NCBI GenBank assembly: GCA_013696835.1
Contig: JACCXV010000324.1
Span: 1-10,783 of the forward strand
DNA length: 10,783 bases
Direction: 5' to 3'
DNA from: Gemmatimonadota bacterium
GTDB taxonomy: Bacteria > Gemmatimonadota > Gemmatimonadetes > JACCXV01
Shown here one piece after another: positions 6,884 to 10,783 of the stretch. Numbering within the stretch: the first letter of the stretch is position 1; each line of letters opens with the position of its first letter. The notes below the pieces were generated by a model. The model did no database searches. It saw only the letters and a list, made by a program, of their open reading frames with translations, and was not told where the DNA came from. The position numbers and the translations under genes were made by a program.

Positions 6884-8065
6884 CTAGATGATCCCCATGG
6901 AGCGGCCGACGCGGCCGAAGACCTCGAGCACGAAGTCGAGCTGCTCCTCGGTGTGCGTGGCGATGTAGGAGGTGCGGATGCGGGCGGAGTTCTCGGGCAC
7001 GGCGGGTGAGACCACCGGGTTCGTGAAGACGCCGTTGTCGAAGAGCGCCTTCCAGAACTGGAAGGTGCGGAAGTTGTCGCCGATGATGACGGGGATGATC
7101 GGCGCCTGGCTGTCCCCGATGTCGAACCCGAGCGACGTGAAGCCCGCCCTCATCTTGCGGGCGTGGTCCCAGAGCCGCAGGCGGCGCTCCGGCTCCTGCC
7201 GCAGGACATCGATGCACGCCAGCACGGTTGCGCAGGCCGAGGGCGGCATGGAGGCGCTGAAGATCAGGCTGCGCGCGTTGTGCTTGATGTAGTGGATCAC
7301 CGGCTCGTCGCCCACCACGAAGCCGCCGATCGAGGCGAAGGACTTGCTGAACGTGCCGAGGATCAGGTCCACCTGGTCCGTGAGCCCGAAGTGCTCGGCC
7401 GTGCCGGCGCCGGTCGGCCCGAGCACGCCGATCGCGTGGGCGTCGTCCACCAGCAGCCGCGCACCGTACTCCTCCCGCAGCTCGGTCAGGCGCGGCAGGT
7501 CGGCGATGTCTCCCTCCATGCTGAACACCCCGTCCACGGCGATCAGCTTCCCCTTCCCCTCGTCGGAGCGCCTCAGCTGCGACTCCAGGTCGTCCAGGTC
7601 GCCGTGGCGGAAGCGGACCGTCTCCCCGAGGGAGAGGAAGCAGCCGTCCACGATGCTGGCGTGGTTCAGCTTGTCGATGTAGACGACGTCGTTGCGCGAA
7701 ACGAGCGCCGAGATGACCCCGAGGTTCGTCTGGAAGCCGGTCGAGAAGACCAGGCCGGCAGCCTTGCCGGTCAGCTTGGCGAGCTCGTCCTCCAGCCGCT
7801 CGTGCAGGTCCGTGTTGCCGTTGAGGAAGCGGCTGCCGGTGCACGCCGAGCCATACTTCCGGATCGCGGCCTGGGCCGCCTCGACCACGCGCGGGTCGTG
7901 GGTGAGCCCCAGGTAGTTGTTGGACCCCACCATCACCCGCCGCCGACCGTCGATCACGACCTCCGTGGCCTCGGACCCCTCGACCGGGAAGAAGTACGGA
8001 TAGAATCCGGTGGCCTGGAGCTCCTTGGCCCGCGTGAACTGGACCGCCTTGGCGAAGATGTCCAT
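6884..8065 (-). CDS. spt: Serine palmitoyltransferase (alpha-oxoamine synthase family)
   Basis: This PLP enzyme condenses L-serine with an acyl-CoA to 3-ketosphinganine, the committed step of sphingolipid synthesis. The 393-residue product has full family length: GSNNYLGLTHDP at 47-58, YGSACTGSRFLNGN at 71-84, LNHASIVDG at 133-141 (His135, ring-stacking position), VDGVFSMEGD at 177-186, LLVDDAHAIGVLG at 204-216 (Asp208 and His210), and the PLP lysine in GTFSKSFASIGGF (Lys241). The FSKSFAS-x-GGF form around the lysine is characteristic of serine palmitoyltransferases. 8-Amino-7-oxononanoate synthase and 2-amino-3-ketobutyrate CoA ligase usually carry a GK-x-LG-x-x-GG type motif there. No biotin or threonine-degradation genes lie nearby, while ceramide-type genes follow. 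The ATG at 8065 begins MDIFAKAVQF, the usual N-terminus; an upstream TTG at 8224 would run through the likely promoter. Confidence 0.88.
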   Translation of the reverse strand: MDIFAKAVQFTRAKELQATGFYPYFFPVEGSEATEVVIDGRRRVMVGSNNYLGLTHDPRVVEAAQAAIRKYGSACTGSRFLNGNTDLHERLEDELAKLTGKAAGLVFSTGFQTNLGVISALVSRNDVVYIDKLNHASIVDGCFLSLGETVRFRHGDLDDLESQLRRSDEGKGKLIAVDGVFSMEGDIADLPRLTELREEYGARLLVDDAHAIGVLGPTGAGTAEHFGLTDQVDLILGTFSKSFASIGGFVVGDEPVIHYIKHNARSLIFSASMPPSACATVLACIDVLRQEPERRLRLWDHARKMRAGFTSLGFDIGDSQAPIIPVIIGDNFRTFQFWKALFDNGVFTNPVVSPAVPENSARIRTSYIATHTEEQLDFVLEVFGRVGRSMGII

Positions 8066-8078
8066 GCCTGCCGCGGGT

Positions 8079-8094
8079 GCCGCTCCCGAGCGGC
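8079..8094 (-). other. Short hairpin in the spt leader
   Basis: An inverted repeat with a 6 bp stem (GCCGCT/AGCGGC) and a 4-base loop lies 13 bases upstream of the spt ATG. It has no U-tract, so it is not a normal terminator. It could affect ribosome access, but short GC-rich stems are expected by chance in such DNA. Confidence 0.3.
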
Positions 8095-8195
8095 TCCGGC
8101 GACTGGCAGGCAACGAGCGTTCGAGGCTCTGGAGTCTGGAGTCCAAGCGCTTCCCACCATTGGGGTTGCAAGTACGGCTGCCGCGGGGACGCGAA

Positions 8196-8224
8196 AATAT
8201 ACGTCGATACCGTGACGCCACCAA
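8196..8224 (-). promoter_or_regulatory. Candidate sigma70-type promoter of the spt operon
   Basis: On the minus strand, TTGGTG (8224-8219) and TATATT (8201-8196) are separated by exactly 17 bases. The -10 hexamer matches five of six consensus positions, the -35 only three. It sits in the only AT-rich patch of the intergenic region and would give a leader of roughly 120 bases before the spt ATG. The call rests on sequence only. Confidence 0.45.
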
Positions 8225-8372
8225 GGGGGGGCGGCCGCCGGTTGATCTCGCCCCCAGCGCGCGCAGGTACGAGCAGACAGGCTGCTCGGATTGCGCAGCC
8301 GCCAGGGCCGCTCGGATTGTGCCACGGCCGGGGGGCTTCTATCTTCGGTCTCCCCCACCCACCGGGTCCGCC

Positions 8373-9752
8373 ATGAGCTTTCCTCACCGACCGGTGGACT
8401 CCGCCGTCCGCCCCGTCCCGTCCTCGCCGCAGGATCCCGCCGGCGTCGTGGCGTCGCCGACGGCGGCCACGCCGCCGTCCGACGATGCATTCCGGGCTGC
8501 CATGCGCCGGCGCCGGGGCGGTGCGCGCTCGGACACCTTCGCTCGGAGCGAGCTGCGGGCTCTCTCGGCGCTGTGCGCCGTCTACGGCCTGCGACTGCTG
8601 GGTCTTTACATGGTGCTTCCGGTGCTGAGCCTCTACGCCCGCGGCCTCGAAGGCTCGACCCCCCTGCTCACCGGCCTGTCGGTGGGGGTCTACGGCTTCG
8701 CGAACATGCTCCTCGTGCTGCCGTTCGGGGTTCTCTCGGATCGCGTGGGGCGCAAGCGCGCGATCGCGCTGGGGCTCTGCGTGTTCGCCGCGGGAAGCGT
8801 TCTCGCCGGCGCGACGAAGAGCATCGCCGGCCTGCTCGCGGGCAGGGCACTGCAGGGAGCCGGCGCGGTGTCGTCGGTCGTCGTGGCGCTCGTGGGGGAC
8901 GTGACTCGTCCGCGGGTCCGGGCCCGAGCCATGACGCTGCTGGGGATGTCCGTGGGTCTCGCGTTCATGCTGGGCGTGGTCGGCGGACCCGCACTTGCGG
9001 GCGAGCTCGGCGTTCGGTCCCTGTTCCTGATCACCGGCGCGCTGGCCGTGGGGGCGCTGCTCCTCGTGCTGGCGGCGGTTCCCGCCCCGCGCGGCGGCGG
9101 GCGACAGGCGGAGTTCGAGCCTGCCGCGGGCGAGATCCGCGCGGCGCTGCTGCAGCCCGAGCTCCTCAAGCTCGATGCCGGGATGTTCGTGATCCACTTC
9201 GCTCTCACCGCGCTGTTCGTGGTCGTCCCCATCCTGCTCGACGACCTGCTCCCCGCCTACCACCTGTGGCGCGTGTACGCGCCCGTGCTGCTGGTGGGCA
9301 TGGCGGTCGCGGTGCCGACGATGACGCTCGCGGAGAAGACCCGCAGCGTGCACCGCGTGCTGTACGGGGGCATCGTCCTTTTCGGAATGTCCTTCCTCGT
9401 GCTGCGCTTCCTGGGTGACGGGCTGGCGGGGATGGTCGCCGGCATGGGCGTGTTCGTGATCGCCTTCGGTCTGCTCGAGCCGACGCTCACCACGCTCCTG
9501 ACGCGCTTCACAACGCCGCAGTCGCGCGGCACCGCCGCGGGCGTGTTCAGCATGTCAGGCTTCCTGGGTTCGTTCCTGGGAGGAGCGACGGGAGGGCTTC
9601 TGCTGGAGAGCCAGGGAGCCCTCTTCCTGGTGCTCGCGGGACTCGCCCTCCCATGGCTGCTCCTCTCGCTGCGCATGCGCGGGCTCCGCGGAGTCGCGCG
9701 TCCGGAGCCGCCGCGGCGCGCGGACATCCCTCCCGGCGCGGGAGCGGATTGA
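8373..9752 (+). CDS. MFS transporter, YajR-like
   Basis: A 459-residue major facilitator with a disordered cytoplasmic N-terminus (about 60 residues rich in Pro, Ala and Arg) followed by about twelve hydrophobic segments. The first helix region reads ALCAVYGLRLLGLYMVLPVLSLYA. Loop 2-3 carries MFS motif A, GVLSDRVGRKRA (119-130), preceded by LTGLSVGVYGFANMLLVLPF, which resembles the proton-coupled drug exporter YajR. LLAGRALQGAGAV and LGMSVGLAFMLGVVGGPALAGELG correspond to helices 4 and 5 (motifs B- and C-like). YajR has an extra C-terminal cytoplasmic domain; this protein stops soon after the last helix, so it lacks it. The substrate cannot be read from sequence. The start at 8373 lacks a clear Shine-Dalgarno sequence; an internal ATG at 8502 would drop 43 residues and still keep every membrane helix. 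One base separates its stop from the ftsY start. Confidence 0.88.
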   Translation: MSFPHRPVDSAVRPVPSSPQDPAGVVASPTAATPPSDDAFRAAMRRRRGGARSDTFARSELRALSALCAVYGLRLLGLYMVLPVLSLYARGLEGSTPLLTGLSVGVYGFANMLLVLPFGVLSDRVGRKRAIALGLCVFAAGSVLAGATKSIAGLLAGRALQGAGAVSSVVVALVGDVTRPRVRARAMTLLGMSVGLAFMLGVVGGPALAGELGVRSLFLITGALAVGALLLVLAAVPAPRGGGRQAEFEPAAGEIRAALLQPELLKLDAGMFVIHFALTALFVVVPILLDDLLPAYHLWRVYAPVLLVGMAVAVPTMTLAEKTRSVHRVLYGGIVLFGMSFLVLRFLGDGLAGMVAGMGVFVIAFGLLEPTLTTLLTRFTTPQSRGTAAGVFSMSGFLGSFLGGATGGLLLESQGALFLVLAGLALPWLLLSLRMRGLRGVARPEPPRRADIPPGAGAD

Positions 9753-9753
9753 C

Positions 9754-10698
9754 GTGGCCCTGTTCCAGCGCGAGCCCACCGAGTACCGCAAGACGCGCTC
9801 CCTCTGGGACCGCATCAGGGACCTGGCTACGACCGACGCGGTCACGCTCGCAAAGGGCCTCGATCCCGCGCGCCTGGACAGGCTCGAGGAAGTGCTGATC
9901 AGCGCCGACTTCGGCGCCGGGCCGAGCTCGCAGGTCGTGGAGGAGGTCCGCGGGCGGGCCATGAAGGGCCGCATGCGCAACGAGCGCGACTTCCAGGCGG
10001 CCCTCCAGGAGGAGATGCTGCGGCTGCTCGACCAGACGCCGGAGGACGCCGCCCTGCGCGAGAACCCGCGGGCGGGCGAGCCGACCTGCTGGCTCGTCGT
10101 GGGAGTGAACGGTGTCGGCAAGACTACCACGATCGCGAAGATGGCCCATCGCGCCGTGGCCGCCGGAAGACGGGTGCTGCTCGTCGCAGGGGACACCTTC
10201 CGGGCGGGAGCGATCGAGCAGCTGCGGATCTGGAGCGATCGGCTGGGGAGCGACTTCGTGGCGGGAGCGCCCGGGGCCGATCCCGCGGCTGTCGCCTACA
10301 GCGGGATCGAAGCCGCGCTGAGCCGCGGGGCCGACCTCGTGATCTGCGACACCGCGGGCCGGCTGCACACGCAGCACGACCTGATGGGGGAGCTCGGCAA
10401 GGTGGAGCGCGTGATCGGCCGCCGCGTCGAGGGCGCACCGCACGAGACCCTGCTCGTGCTCGACGCGACGATCGGCCAGAACGCCATCGCGCAGAGCTAC
10501 GTCTTTCGGCGGGCGCTGAACCTCACGGGGATCGTGCTGACGAAGCTCGACGGCACGGCGCGCGGCGGCGTCGCGGTGGCGGTGCGCCGTGAGCTCGGCC
10601 TGCCGATCAAGCTGGTGGGGACGGGCGAGAGCCTGGAAGACCTCTCGGAGTTCGACCCCGAGGCGTTCGTCGCCGCTCTGACGGCCACCTCCGCCTGA
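9754..10698 (+). CDS. ftsY: Signal recognition particle receptor FtsY
   Basis: FtsY is the SRP-family GTPase that docks the SRP-ribosome complex at the inner membrane for co-translational insertion of membrane proteins. The 314-residue product is an NG domain with almost no acidic A domain. The N helices cover about residues 15-100 (including LEEVLISADFGAG). The G domain has the P-loop GVNGVGKTTT (117-126), DTFRAGAIEQL (147-157), DTAGRLHTQHDLM (199-211), the TKLDG specificity motif (263-267) and the closing GTGESLEDLSEFDPEAF. HTQHDLM and the C-terminal GESLEDL-x-x-F-x-P separate FtsY from Ffh, and there is no C-terminal M domain. The GTG start at 9754 has GGGAG nine bases upstream and follows the MFS stop after one base, so co-transcription is likely. 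Confidence 0.96.
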   Translation: MALFQREPTEYRKTRSLWDRIRDLATTDAVTLAKGLDPARLDRLEEVLISADFGAGPSSQVVEEVRGRAMKGRMRNERDFQAALQEEMLRLLDQTPEDAALRENPRAGEPTCWLVVGVNGVGKTTTIAKMAHRAVAAGRRVLLVAGDTFRAGAIEQLRIWSDRLGSDFVAGAPGADPAAVAYSGIEAALSRGADLVICDTAGRLHTQHDLMGELGKVERVIGRRVEGAPHETLLVLDATIGQNAIAQSYVFRRALNLTGIVLTKLDGTARGGVAVAVRRELGLPIKLVGTGESLEDLSEFDPEAFVAALTATSA

Positions 10699-10709
10699 GC
10701 CCCCGCGCC

Positions 10710-10783
10710 GTGGCCGGCCCCGCGCTCGGTTCGCCCCTCGCGGGCCTGCCGGGAGTCGGCCCGGCGCGAGCGGAGCTCTACGC
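10710..10783 (+). CDS. recG: Probable RecG helicase, N-terminal fragment (3' end outside window)
   Basis: A GTG 11 bases after the ftsY stop opens a frame that stays open to the window end, giving 24 complete codons. The peptide contains SPLAGLPGVGPARAELYA, which matches the helix-hairpin-helix-like start of RecG (Leu-x-x-Leu-x-Gly-Val-Gly-Pro-x-x-Ala-x-x-Leu). RecG is an ATP-dependent helicase that remodels stalled forks and branched DNA. With only the first residues visible, other proteins with a GVGP hairpin remain possible. Confidence 0.55.
   Translation, partial: MAGPALGSPLAGLPGVGPARAELY

Larger units (their letters stand above)
8066..8372. other. Divergent intergenic region between spt and the MFS gene (307 bp)
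   Basis: This is the longest non-coding stretch in the window and the place where transcription diverges. It holds the candidate minus-strand promoter, the short hairpin near the spt start, and a small direct repeat (TCTGGAGTC twice in a row, around 8127-8144). Downstream of the A+T-rich patch it is very GC-rich with a run of G at 8225-8231. I could not find a convincing promoter or Shine-Dalgarno sequence for the plus-strand MFS gene. I saw no tRNA-like or small-RNA structure. Confidence 0.6.

Noticed and set aside
6884..8065. Annotation of the PLP enzyme as BioF or Kbl
   Set aside because: The lysine motif is of the FSKSFAS-x-GGF type found in serine palmitoyltransferases, and the neighbours are ceramide-type genes with no biotin or threonine-catabolism genes in view.
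8110..8190. A tRNA-like or small-RNA gene in the spt leader
   Set aside because: There is no T-arm consensus and no seven-base acceptor stem pairing.
8066..8224. TTG-initiated extension of spt upstream of 8065
   Set aside because: It would cover the candidate promoter and add 53 basic residues; the family N-terminus fits MDIFAKAVQF at 8065.
6831..9353. An open frame of 840 codons on the minus strand spanning spt and the MFS gene
   Set aside because: Its translation is Arg/Gly/Pro/His-rich low complexity with no motif, and it lies antisense to or out of frame with two genes that have clear family motifs. Long spurious frames are expected at this GC content.

Overview
This is a GC-rich, densely packed bacterial chromosome segment. 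LpxH-type lipid A machinery points to a diderm (Gram-negative-type envelope). The high GC, frequent GTG starts, rarity of strong Shine-Dalgarno sequences and a DUF5683-type protein next to a glutamate racemase suggest a Gemmatimonadota-, Eisenbacteria- or other FCB-related lineage. That placement is an inference and cannot be fixed from this window.

Layout. (1) 1-1454, plus strand: the 3' part of a small membrane protein with a DUF5683-like motif, overlapping by 4 bases with murI (glutamate racemase, peptidoglycan D-Glu supply). (2) 1360-2220, minus strand: an LpxH-family UDP-2,3-diacylglucosamine diphosphatase that converges on murI and overlaps its 3' end. (3) 2403-3689, plus strand: a predicted lipoprotein with two NTF2/SnoaL-like domains, of unknown function. 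(4) 8065-3667, minus strand: a four-gene run read in the order serine palmitoyltransferase (spt), GNAT-fold acyltransferase of the bacterial ceramide synthase type (bcerS), NAD(P)-dependent SDR reductase of the CerR type, and an Aur1/PAP2_3-like integral membrane enzyme. (5) 8373 to the end, plus strand: a YajR-like MFS transporter, ftsY (SRP receptor GTPase), and the first codons of a probable recG.

The centrepiece is block 4. The first three genes supply the three reactions known for bacterial ceramide synthesis: serine plus acyl-CoA to 3-ketosphinganine, N-acylation, and ketone reduction. The fourth is a polytopic PAP2 enzyme whose architecture resembles inositol-phosphorylceramide synthases, so it could attach or remove a phospho-headgroup on the ceramide. 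The junctions are tight: a 49 bp gap, then an 8 bp overlap (or a second 49 bp gap if cerR starts later), then a 4 bp overlap. A plausible sigma70-like promoter lies upstream of spt in the 307 bp divergent intergenic region. With LpxH nearby, the window looks like envelope-lipid biology in an organism that probably makes both lipid A and sphingolipids.

No tRNA, rRNA, CRISPR array, insertion sequence or phage gene was recognised. The only clear sequence repeat is a perfect 21 bp tandem repeat at the very start of the window.
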